DNA of 64,000 bases from Toxonevra muliebris. Its lineage: Eukaryota; Arthropoda; Insecta; Diptera; Pallopteridae. A model generated the notes under the pieces. It saw only the letters and a program-made list of their open reading frames with translations. It did no database searches and had not been told where the DNA came from. The translations under genes were made by a program, and so were the position numbers. Positions 26,300 to 38,540 of this stretch are shown here, piece after piece. Position 1 is the stretch's first letter; each line of letters starts with the position of its first letter. The stretch covers positions 372,001-436,000 of the forward strand of contig CAVNUY010000046.1 in assembly GCA_963691655.1 (NCBI GenBank). Reading direction: 5' to 3'.

Positions 26300-26720
26300 T
26301 CGAATTTCAATTTCGAATTTCAAATTCGAATTTTAATTTCGAATTTTAATTCCGAATTTTAATTCCGAATTTTAATTTCGAATTTCAATTTCGAATTTTA
26401 ATTTCGAATTTAAATTCCGAATTTTAATTTCGAATTTTAATTCCGAATTTTAATTTCAAATTTTAATTTCGAATTTTAATTTCGAATTTTAATTTCGAAT
26501 TTTAATTCCGAATTTTATTTCCGAATTTTAATTCCGAATTTTAATTCCGAATTTTAATTTCGAATTTCAAATTCGAATTTCAAATTCGTATTTTAATTTC
26601 GAATTTTAATTTCGAATTTTAATTTCGAATTGTGATTTCGAATTTTAATTCCGAATTTTAATTCCGAATTTTAATTTCGAATTTCAATTTCGAATTTCAA
26701 ATTCGAATTTTAATTTCGAA
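26300..26720 (+). repeat. Local cluster of CAAATTCG half-dyad units
   Basis: The variant TTTCAAATTCGAA, in which TTTCG is replaced by ATTCG, occurs at about 26321, 26568, 26581 and 26698. It also appears at 27725 and 29856 in the 2,131-bp duplication. It makes a perfect 12-bp palindrome around TTCGAA, shorter than the main dyad. The variant is almost confined to 26-30 kb, so it is a regional marker. Confidence 0.75.
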
Positions 26721-27183
26721 TTTTAATTCCGAATTTTAATTCCGAATTTTAATTTCGAATTTCAATTTCGAATTTTAATTTCGAATTTAAATTCCGAATT
26801 TTAATTTCAAATTTTAATTTCGAATTTTAATTTCGAATTTTAATTTCGAATTTCAATTTCGAATTTTAATTTCGAATTTTAATTCCGAAATTAAAATTCG
26901 AATTTTAATTCCGAATTTTAATTTCGAATTTTAATTCCGAATTTTAATTTCGAATTTTAATTTCGAATTTTAATTCCGAAATTTAATTTCGAATTTTAAT
27001 TTCGAATTTTAATTCCGAATTTTAATTTCGAATTTTAATTTCGAATTTCAATTTCGAATTTTAATTTCGAATTTTAATTCCGAATTTTAATTTCGAATTT
27101 TAATTTCGAATTTTAATTCCGAATTTTAATTTCGAATTTTAATTCCGAATTTTAATTCCGAATTTTAATTCCGAATTTTAATT

Positions 27184-28400
27184 CCAAATTTTAATTCCGA
27201 ATTTTAATTCCGAATTTTAATTCCGAATTTTAATTTCGAATTTTAATTCAGAATTTTAATTCCGAATTTTAATTCCGAATTTTAATTCCTAATTTTAATT
27301 TCGAATTTTAATTCCGAATTTTAATTCCGAATTTTAATTCCGAATTTTAATTCCTAATTTTAATTCCGAATTTTATTTTCGAATCTTAATTTCGAATTTC
27401 AATTTCGAATTTCAATTTCGAATTTTAATTCCGAATTTTAATTCCGAATTTTAATTCCGAATTTTAATTTCGAATTTTAATTCCGAATTTTAATTCCGAA
27501 TTTTAATTTCGAATTTCAATTCCGAATTTTAATTTCGAATTTTAATTTCGAATTTTAATTTCGAATTTCAATTTCGAATTTTAATTCCGAATTTTAATTT
27601 CGAATTTTAATTCCGAATTTTAATTCCGAATTGTAATTCCGAATTTTAATTCCGAATTTTAATTCCGAATTTTAATTCCGAATTTTAATTCCGAATTTTA
27701 ATTTCGAATTTCAATTTCGAATTTCAAATTCGAATTTTAATTTCGAATTTTAATTCCGAATTTTAATTCGAATTTTAATTTCAAATTTTAATTCCGAATT
27801 TTAATTTCGAATTTTAATTCCGAATTTTAATTTCGAATTTTAATTTCGAATTTTAATTTCGAATTTTAATTTCGAATTTTAATTTCGAATTTTAATTTCG
27901 AATTTTAATTTCGAATTTTAATTCCGAATTTTAATTCCGAATTTTAATTTCGAATTTCAATTTCGAATTTCAATTTCGAATTTTAATTTCGAATTTTAAT
28001 TCCGAATTTTAATTTCGAATTTTAATTCCGAATTTTAATTCCGAATTTTAATTCCGAATTTTAATTCCGAATTTTAATTCCGAATTTTAATTCCGAATTT
28101 TAATTTCGAATTTCAATTTCGAATTTTAATTTCGAATTTTAATTCCGAATTTTAATTCCGAATTTTAATTCCTAATTTTAATTTCGAATTTTAATTCCGA
28201 ATTTTAATTCCGAATTTTAATTCCGAATTTTAATTCCTAATTTTAATTCCGAATTTTAATTTCGAATCTTAATTTCGAATTTTAATTCCGAATTTTAATT
28301 TCGAATTTTAATTCCGAATTTAAATTTCGAATTTTAATTTCGAATTTTAATTTCGAATTTTAATTCCGAATTTTAATTTCGAATTTCAATTTCGAATTTT
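27184..28400 (+). repeat. 2,131-bp-offset duplication, copy A
   Basis: GAATCT at 27381, CAAATTCG at 27725, a 12-bp unit (AATTCGAA, C at 27769) and GAATCT at 28264 recur at 29512, 29856, 29900 and 30395, each exactly 2,131 bp later. 2,131 is 164 units minus one base, explained by the 12-bp unit inside the period. Upstream, the CCAAATT pair 27184/29237 is 2,053 bp apart, a difference of 78 bp or six units, so the match weakens there by whole units. Confidence 0.9.
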
Positions 28401-29236
28401 AATTCCGAATTTTAATTTCGAATTTCAATTTCGAATTTTAATTTCGAATTTTAATTTCGAATTTTAATTTCGAATTTTAACTCCGAATTTTAATTCCGAA
28501 TTTTAATTCCGAATTTTAATTCCGAATTTCAATTTCGAATTTCAATTTCGAATTTTAATTTCGAATTTTAATTCCGAATTTTAATTTCGAATTTTAATTC
28601 CGAATTTTAATTTCGAATTTTAATTTCGAATTTTAATTTCGAATTTCAATTTCGAATTTTAATTCCGAATTTTAATTTCGAAATTTAATTTCGAATTTTA
28701 ATTTCGAATTTTAATTTCGAATTTTAATTTCGAATTTCAATTTCGAATTTTAATTCCGAATTTTAATTTCGAATTTTAATTTCGAATTTTAATTTCGAAT
28801 TTCAATTTCCAATTTTAATTTCGAATTTTAATTCCGAATTTTAATTCCGAATTTTAATTCCGAATTTCAATTTCGAATTTCAATTTCGAATTTTAATTTC
28901 GAATTTTAATTTCGAATTTTAATTCCGAATTTTAATTTCGAATTTTAATTTCGAATTTTAATTTCGAATTTTAATTTCGAATTTTAATTTCGAATTTCAA
29001 TTTCGAATTTTAATTTCGAATTTTAATTCCGAATTTTAATTTCGAATTTTAATTCCGAATTTTAATTCCGAATTTTAATTCCGAATTTTAATTTCGAATT
29101 TCAATTTCGAATTTTAATTTCGAATTTTAATTCCGAATTTTAATTTCGAATTTTAATTTCGAATTTTAATTCCGAATTTTAATTTCGAATTTTAATTCCG
29201 AATTTTAATTCCGAGTTTTAATTCCGAATTTTAATT

Positions 29237-30530
29237 CCAAATTTTAATTCCGAATTTTAATTCCGAATTTTAATTCCGAATTTTAATTTCGAATTTTAAT
29301 TCCGAATTTTAATTTCGAATTTTAATTTCGAATTTTAATTTCGAATTTTAATTTCGAATTTTAATTTCGAATTTTAATTTCGAATTTTAATTTCGAATTT
29401 TAACTCCGAATTTTAATTCCGAATTTTAATTCCTAATTTTAATTTCGAATTTTAATTCCGAATTTTAATTCCGAATTTTAATTCCTAATTTTAATTCCGA
29501 ATTTTATTTTCGAATCTTAATTTCGAATTTCAATTTCGAATTTCAATTTCGAATTTTAATTCCGAATTTTAATTCCGAATTTTAATTCCGAATTTTAATT
29601 TCGAATTTTAATTCCGAATTTTAATTCCGAATTTTAATTTCGAATTTCAATTCCGAATTTTAATTTCGAATTTTAATTTCGAATTTTAATTTCGAATTTC
29701 AATTTCGAATTTTAATTCCGAATTTTAATTTCGAATTTAAATTCCGAATTTTAATTCCGAATTGTAATTCCGAATTTTAATTCCGAATTTTAATTCCGAA
29801 TTTTAATTCCGAATTTTAATTCCGAATTTTAATTTCGAATTTCAATTTCGAATTTCAAATTCGAATTTTAATTTCGAATTTTAATTCCGAATTTTAATTC
29901 GAATTTTAATTTCAAATTTTAATTCCGAATTTTAATTTCGAATTTTAATTCCGAATTTTAATTTCGAATTTTAATTTCGAATTTTAATTTCGAATTTTAA
30001 TTTCGAATTTTAATTTCGAATTTTAATTTCGAATTTTAATTTCGAATTTTAATTCCGAATTTTAATTCCGAATTTTAATTTCGAATTTCAATTTCGAATT
30101 TCAATTTCGAATTTTAATTTCGAATTTTAATTCCGAATTTTAATTTCGAATTTTAATTCCGAATTTTAATTCCGAATTTTAATTCCGAATTTTAATTCCG
30201 AATTTTAATTCCGAATTTTAATTCCGAATTTTAATTTCGAATTTCAATTTCGAATTTTAATTTCGAATTTTAATTCCGAATTTTAATTCCGAATTTTAAT
30301 TCCTAATTTTAATTTCGAATTTTAATTCCGAATTTTAATTCCGAATTTTAATTCCGAATTTTAATTCCTAATTTTAATTCCGAATTTTAATTTCGAATCT
30401 TAATTTCGAATTTTAATTCCGAATTTTAATTTCGAATTTTAATTCCGAATTTAAATTTCGAATTTTAATTTCGAATTTTAATTTCGAATTTTAATTTCGA
30501 ATTTTAATTTCGAATTTTAATTTCGAATTT
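29237..30530 (+). repeat. 2,131-bp-offset duplication, copy B
   Basis: This is the partner of the 27.2-28.4 kb block, with all four markers at the same offset. A related but shortened segment with GAATCT at 32098 follows 1,703 bp (131 units) after 30395, so a third, truncated copy of the family is likely. Confidence 0.88.
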
Positions 30531-33500
30531 TAATTTCGAATTTCAATTTCGAATTTTAATTCCGAATTTTAATTTCGAATTTTAATTTCGAATTTTAATT
30601 CCGAATTTTAATTCCGAATTTTAATTCCGAATTTTAATTCCGAATTTTAATTTCGAATTTTAATTTCGAATTTCAATTTCCAATTTTAATTTCGAATTTT
30701 AATTCCGAAATTAAAATTCGAATTTTAATTCCGAATTTTAATTTCGAATTTTAATTTCGAATTTTAATTCCGAAATTTAATTTCGAAATTTAATTTCGAA
30801 TTTTAATTTCGAATTTTAATTTCGAATTTCAATTTCGAATTTTAATTCCGAATTTTAATTTCGAAATTTAATTTCGAATTTTAATTTCGAATTTTAATTT
30901 CGAATTTTAATTTCGAATTTCAATTTCGAATTTTAATTCCGAATTTTAATTTCGAATTTTAATTTCGAATTTTAATTTCGAATTTCAATTTCCAATTTTA
31001 ATTTCGAATTTTAATTTCGAATTTTAATTTCGAATTTTAATTCCGAATTTTAATTTCGAATTTTAATTCCGAATTTTAATTCCGAATTTTAATTCCGAAT
31101 TTTAATTTCGAATTTCAATTTCGAATTTTAATTCCGAATTTTAATTCCGAATTTTAATTCCGAATTTCAATTTCGAATTTCAATTTCGAATTTTAATTTC
31201 GAATTTTAATTTCGAATTTTAATTTAAAATTTTAATTTAAAATTTTAATTTCGAATTTTAATTTCGAATTTCAATTTCGAATTTTAATTCCGAATTTTAA
31301 TTTCGAATTTTAATTTCGAATTTTAATTTCGAATTTTAATTTCGAATTTCAATTTCGAATTTTAATTCCGAATTTTAATTTCGAATTTCAATTTCGAATT
31401 TTAATTCCGAATTTTAATTTCGAATTTTAATTTCGAATTTTAATTTCGAATTTTAATTTCGAATTTTAATTTCGAATTTCAATTTCGAGTTTTACTTTCG
31501 AATTTTAATTCCGAATTTTAATTTCGAATTTTAATTTCGGATTTTAATTCCGAATTTTAATTCCGAATTTTAATTCCGAATTTTAATTTCGAATTTTAAT
31601 TTCGAATTTCAATTTCCAATTTTAATTTCGAATTTTAATTCCGAAATTAAAATTCGAATTTTAATTCCGAATTTTAATTTCGAATTTTAATTCCGAATTT
31701 TAATTCCGAATTTTAATTCCGAATTTTAATTCCGAATTTTAATTCCGAATTTTAATTTCGAATTTCAATTTCGAATTTCAATTTCGAATTTTAATTTCGA
31801 ATTTTAATTTCGAATTTTAATTTCGAATTTTAATTCCGAATTTTAATTCCGAATTTTAATTCCGAATTTTAATTCCGAATTTTAATTCCGAATTTTAATT
31901 CCGAATTTTAATTTCGAATTTCAATTTCGAATTTTAATTTCGAATTTTAATTCCGAATTTTAATTCCGAATTTTAATTCCGAATTTTAATTCCGAATTTT
32001 AATTCCTAATTTTAATTTCGAATTTTAATTCCGAATTTTAATTCCGAATTTTAATTCCGAATTTTAATTCCTAATTTTAATTCCGAATTTTAATTTCGAA
32101 TCTTAATTTCGAATTTTAATTTCGAATTTTAATTCCGAATTTAAATTTCGAATTTTAATTTCGAATTTTAATTTCGAATTTTAATTCCGAATTTTAATTT
32201 CGAATTTCAATTTCGAATTTTAATTCCGAATTTTAATTTCGAATTTCAATTTCGAATTTTAATTTCGAATTTTAATTCCGAATTTTAATTTCGAATTTTA
32301 ATTCCGAATTTCAATTTCGAATTTCAATTTCGAATTTTAATTTCGAATTTTAATTCCGAATTTTAATTTCGAATTTTAATTCCGAATTTTAATTCCGAAT
32401 TTTAATTTCGAATTTTAATTTCGAATTTCAATTTCGAATTTTAATTTCGAATTTCAATTCCGAATTTTAATTTCGAATTTTAATTCCGAATTTTAATTCC
32501 GAATTTTAATTCCGAATTTTAATTCCGAATTTCAATTTCGAATTTCAATTTCGAATTTTAATTTCGAATTTTAATTCCGAATTTTAATTTCGAATTTTAA
32601 TTCCGAATTTTAATTCCGAATTTTAATTTCGAATTTTAATTTCGAATTTCAATTTCGAATTTTAATTTCGAATTTTAATTCCGAATTTTAATTTCGAATT
32701 TTAATTCCGAATTTTAATTCCGAATTTTAATTTCGAATTTTAATTTCGAATTTCAATTTCGAATTTTAATTTCGAATTTCAATTCCGAATTTTAATTTCG
32801 AATTTTAATTTCGAATTTTAATTTAGAATTTTAATTTCGAATTTCAATTTCGAATTTTAATTTCGAATTTTAATTCCGAATTTTAATTCCGAATTTTAAT
32901 TTCGAATTTTAATTTCGAATTTTAATTCCGAATTTTAATTCCGAATTTTAATTCCGAATTTTAATTTCGAATTTTAATTCCGAATTTTAATTTCGAATTT
33001 TAATTTCGAATTTCAATTTCCAATTTTAATTTCGAATTTTAATTCCGAAATTAAAATTCGAATTTTAATTCCGAATTTTAATTTCGAATTTTAATTCCGA
33101 ATTTTAATTTCGAATTTTAATTTCGAATTTCAATTTCCAATTTTAATTTCGAATTTTAATTCCGAAATTAAAATTCGAATTTTAATTCCGAATTTTAATT
33201 TCGAATTTTAATTCCGAATTTTAATTCCGAATTTTAATTCCGAATTTTAATTCCGAATTTTAATTTCGAATTTCAATTTCGAATTTTAATTCCGAATTTT
33301 AATTCCGAATTTTAATTCCGAATTTCAATTTCGAATTTCAATTTCGAATTTTAATTTCGAATTTTAATTTCGAATTTTAATTTCGAAGTTTAATTTCGAA
33401 TTTTAATTTCGAATTTTAATTTCGAATTTCAATTTCGAATTTTAATTCCGAATTTTAATTTCGAATTTTAATTTCGAATTTTAATTTCGAATTTTAATTT

Positions 33501-36500
33501 CGAATTTCAATTTCGAATTTTAATTTCGAATTTTAATTTCGAATTTTAATTTCGAATTTCAATTTCGAATTTTAATTCCGAATTTTAATTTCGAATTTTA
33601 ATTTCGAATTTTAATTCCGAATTTTAATTCCGAATTTTAATTCCGAATTTTAATTCCGAATTTTAATTTCGAATTTTAATTTCGAATTTCAATTTCCAAT
33701 TTTAATTTCGAATTTTAATTCCGAAATTAAAATTCGAATTTTAATTCCGAATTTTAATTTCGAATTTTAATTTCGAATTTTAATTCCGAAATTTAATTTC
33801 GAAATTTAATTTCGAATTTTAATTTCGAATTTTAATTTCGAATTTCAATTTCGAATTTTAATTCCGAATTTTAATTTCGAAATTTAATTTCGAAGTTTAA
33901 TTTCGAATTTTAATTTCGAATTTTAATTTCGAATTTCAATTTAGAATTTTAATTCCGAATTTTAATTTCGAATTTTAATTTCGAATTTTAATTTCGAATT
34001 TCAATTTCCAATTTTAATTTCGAATTTTAATTCCGAAATTAAAATTCGAATTTTAATTCCGAATTTTAATTTCGAATTTTAATTCCGAATTTTAATTCCG
34101 AATTTTAATTCCGAATTTTAATTTCGAATTTCAATTTCGAATTTTAATTCCGAATTTTAATTCCGAATTTTAATTCCGAATTTCAATTTCGAATTTCAAT
34201 TTCGAATTTTAATTTCGAATTTTAATTTCGAATTTTAATTTCGAAGTTTAATTTCGAATTTTAATTCCGAATTTTAATTTCGAATTTTAATTTCGAATTT
34301 TAATTCCGAATTTTAATTTCGAATTTTAATTCCGAATTTTAATTTCGAATTTTAATTTCGAATTTTAATTTCGAATTTTAATTTCGAATTTTAATTTCGA
34401 ATTTCAATTTCGAATTTTAATTCCGAATTTTAATTTCGAATTTTAATTTCGAATTTTAATTTCGAAGTTTAATTTCGAATTTTAATTTCGAATTTTAATT
34501 TCGAATTTCAATTTCGAATTTTAATTCCGAATTTTAATTTCGAATTTTAATTTCGAATTTCAATTTCGAATTTTAATTCCGAATTTTAATTTCGAATTTT
34601 AATTTCGAATTTTAATTTCGAATTTTAATTTCGAATTTTAATTTCGAATTTTAATTTCGAATTTTAATTTCGAATTTTAATTTCGAATTTCAATTTCGAA
34701 TTTTAATTCCGAATTTTAATTCCGAATTTTAATTCCGAATTTTAATTCCGAATTTTAATTTCGAATTTTAATTTCGAATTTCAATTTCCAATTTTAATTT
34801 CGAATTTTAATTCCGAAATTAAAATTCGAATTTTAATTCCGAATTTTAATTTCGAATTTTAATTTCGAATTTTAATTTCGAATTTTAATTTCGAATTTTA
34901 ATTTCGAATTTTAATTCCGAATTTTAATTTCGAATTTTAATTCCGAATTTTAATTCCGAATTTTAATTTCGAATTTTAATTTCGAATTTTAATTTCGAAT
35001 TTTAATTTCGAATTTTAATTCCGAATTTTAATTCCAAATTTTAATTCCGAATTTTAATTCCGAATTTTAATTTCGAATTTTAATTTCGAATTTCAATTTC
35101 GAATTTTAATTTCGAATTTTAATTCTGAAATTAAAATTCGAATTTTAATTTCGAATTTTAATTTCGAATTTTAATTTCGAATTTTAATTCCGAAATTTAA
35201 TTTCGAATTTTAATTTCGAGTTTTAATTCCGAATTTTAATTTCGAATTTTAATTTCGAATTTTAATTCCGAATTTTAATTCCGAATTTTAATTCCGAATT
35301 TTAATTCCGAATTTTAATTTCGAATTTTAATTTCGAATTTTAATTTCGAATTTCAATTTCGAATTTTATTTTCGAATTTTAATTCCGAATTTTAATTTCG
35401 AATTTTAATTCCGAATTTTAATTCCGAATTTTAATTCCGAATTTTAATTTCGAATTTTAATTCGGAATTTTAATTTCGAATTTCAATTCCGAATTTTAAT
35501 TCCGAATTTTAATTTCGAATTTTAATTCCGAATTTTAATTTCGAATTTTAATTCCGAATTTTAATTTCGAATTTCAATTTCGAATTTTAATTTCGAGTTT
35601 TAATTTCGAATTTTAGTTTCGAATTTTAATTTCGAATTTTAATTTCGAATTTTAATTTCGAATTTTAATTTCGAATTTTAATTCCGAATTTTAATTTCGA
35701 ATTTTAATTTCGAATTTTAATTCCGAATTTTAATTCCGAATTTTAATTCCGAATTTTAATTTCGAATTTCAATTTTGAATTTTAATTTCGAATTTTAATT
35801 CCGAATTTTAATTTCGAATTTTAATTTCGAACTTTAATTTCGAATTTTAATTTCGAATTTTAATTTCGAATTTTAATTTCGAATTTTAATTTCGAATTTT
35901 AATTTCGAATTTTAATACCGAATTTTAATTTCGAATTTTACTTCCGAATTTCAATTTCGAATTTTAATTCCGAATTTTAATTTCGAATTTTAATTTCGAA
36001 TTTTAATTCCGAAATTTAATTTCGAATTTTAATTTCGAATTTTAATTCCGAATTTTAATTCCGAATTTTAATTCCGAATTTTAATTCCGAATTTTAATTC
36101 CGAATTTTAATTCCGAATTTTAATTCCGAATTTTAATTCCGAATTTTAAATCCGAATTTTAATTTCGAATTTTAATTTCGAATTTTAATTCCGAATTTTA
36201 ATTCCGAATTTTAATTCCGAATTTTAATTCTGAATTTTAATTCCGAATTTTAATTCCGAATTTTAATTTCAAATTTCAATTTCGAATTTTAATTTCGAAT
36301 TTTAATTCCGAATTTTAATTTCGAATTTTAATTCCGAATTTTAATTTCGAATTTTAATTTCGAATTTTAATTCCGAATTTTAATTTCGAATTTTAATTTC
36401 GAATTTCAATTTCGAATTTTAATTTCGAATTTTAATTTCGAATTTTAATTTCGAATTTTAATTCCGAATTTTAATTCCGAATTTTAATTTCGAATTTCAA

Positions 36501-36820
36501 TTTCGAATTTTAATTTCGAATTTTAATTTCGAATTTTAATTTCGAATTTTAATTTCGAATTTCAATTTCGAATTTTAATTTCGAATTTTAATTTCGAATT
36601 TTAATTTCGAATTTTAATTCCGAATTTTAATTTCGAATTTTAATTTCGAATTTTAATTTCGAATTTTAATTCCGAATTTTAATTTCGAATTTTAATTCCG
36701 AATTTTAATTTCGAATTTTAATTTCGAATTTTAATTTCGAATTTTAATTCCGAATTTTAATTCCAAATTTTAATTCCGAAATTTAATTCCGAATTTTAAT
36801 TTCAAATTTTAATTTCGAAT
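30530..36820 (+). repeat. Less regular satellite stretch with scattered dyads
   Basis: Only the 13-bp array is present here. Dyads lie at 30707, 31643, 33047, 33164, 33723, 34035, 34815 and 35127. The pair 33047/33164 is 117 bp (nine units) apart. GAAGTTTAA variants occur around 33.4-34.5 kb. From about 35.2 to 36.8 kb there are no dyads. I did not find a long exact repeat period, although local similarity to 30.7 and 33.7 kb is visible. Confidence 0.8.
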
Positions 36821-36829
36821 TTCAATTTC

Positions 36830-38540
36830 GAATTTTAATTTTGAATTTTAATTCCGAAATTAAAATTCGAATTTTAATTCCGAATTTTAATTTCGAATTT
36901 TAATTTCGAATTTTAATTCCGAAATTTAATTTCGAATTTTAATTTCGAATTTTAATTCCGAATTTTAATTTCGAATTTTAATTTCGAATTTTAATTTCGA
37001 ATTTTAATTTCGAATTTTAATTTCGAATTTTAATTTCGAATTTTAATTCCGAATTTTAATTTCGAATTTTAATTTCGAATTTTAATTCCGAATTTTAATT
37101 TCGAATTTTAATTCCGAATTTTAATTCCGAATTTTAATTCCGAATTTTAATTTCGAATTTTAATTCCGAAATTTAATTCCGAATTTTAATTCCGAATTTT
37201 AATTCCGAATTTTAATTTCGAATTTTAATTCCGAATTTTAATTCCGAATTTTAATTCCGAATTTTAATTCCGAATTTTAGTTCCGAATTTTAATTCCGAA
37301 TTTTAATTCCTAGTTTTAATTTCGAATTTTAATTCCGAATTTTAATTCCGAATTTTAATTTCGAATTTTAATTTCGAATTTCAATTTCGAATTTTAATTT
37401 CAAATTTTAATTTCGAATTTCAATTTCGAATTTTAATTTTGAATTTTAATTCCGAAATTAATTCCGAATTTTAATTTCGAATTTTAATTTCGAATTTTAA
37501 TTCCGAATTTTAATTTCGAATTTTAATTTCGAATTTTAATTTCGAATTTTAATTTCGAATTTTAATTTCGAATTTTAATTTCGAATTTTAATTTCGAATT
37601 TTAATTCCGAATTTTAATTTCGAATTTTAATTTCGAATTTTAATTCCGAATTTTAATTTCGAATTTTAATTCCGAATTTTAATTCCGAATTTTAATTCCG
37701 AATTTTAATTCCGAATTTTAATTTCGAATTTTAATTCCGAAATTTAATTCCGAATTTTAATTCCGAATTTTAATTCCGAATTTTAATTTCGAATTTTAAT
37801 TCCGAATTTTAATTCCGAATTTTAATTCCGAATTTTAATTCCGAATTTTAGTTCCGAATTTTAATTCCGAATTTTAATTCCTAGTTTTAATTTCGAATTT
37901 TAATTCCGAATTTTAATTCCGAATTTTAATTTCGAATTTTAATTTCGAATTTCAATTTCGAATTTTAATTTTGAATTTTAATTCCGAAATTAAAATTCGA
38001 ATTTTAATTCCGAATTTTAATTTCGAATTTTAATTTCGAATTTTAATTCCGAAATTTAATTTCGAATTTTAATTTCGAATTTTAATTCCGAATTTTAATT
38101 TCGAATTTTAATTTCGAATTTTAATTTCGAATTTTAATTTCGAATTTTAATTTCGAATTTTAATTTCGAATTTTAATTTCGAATTTTAATTCCGAATTTT
38201 AATTTCGAATTTTAATTTCGAATTTTAATTCCGAATTTTAATTTCGAATTTTAATTCCGAATTTTAATTCCGAATTTTAATTCCGAATTTTAATTCCGAA
38301 TTTTACTTTCGAATTTTAATTCCGAAATTTAATTCCGAATTTTAATTCCGAATTTTAATTCCGAATTTTAATTTCGAATTTTAATTCCGAATTTTAATTC
38401 CGAATTTTAATTCCGAATTTTAATTCCGAATTTTAATTCCGAATTTTAGTTCCGAATTTTAATTCCGAATTTTAATTCCTAGTTTTAATTTCGAATTTTA
38501 ATTCCGAATTTTAATTCTGAATTTTAATTTCGAATTTCAA
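36830..38540 (+). repeat. About 571-598-bp higher-order repeats, three copies
   Basis: TTTTAGTTCC variants (TAG at 37278, 37849 and 38447) are spaced 571 and 598 bp, and each is followed by a CCTAGTTTTAA unit. Dyads at 36856 and 37986, and a deleted dyad at 37454, belong to successive copies. 598 bp is 46 units. 571 bp is 45 units less 14 bp, which matches a 14-bp deletion inside the dyad at 37454. Confidence 0.88.
37450..37466 (+). repeat. Dyad destroyed by a 14-bp deletion
   Basis: The sequence reads CCGAAATTAATTCCG where sister copies have the inverted unit followed by a direct unit. The missing 14 bases span the palindrome centre and most of one arm. The surrounding TTTTGAA unit and flanks match the copies at 36856 and 37986. 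Confidence 0.85.
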
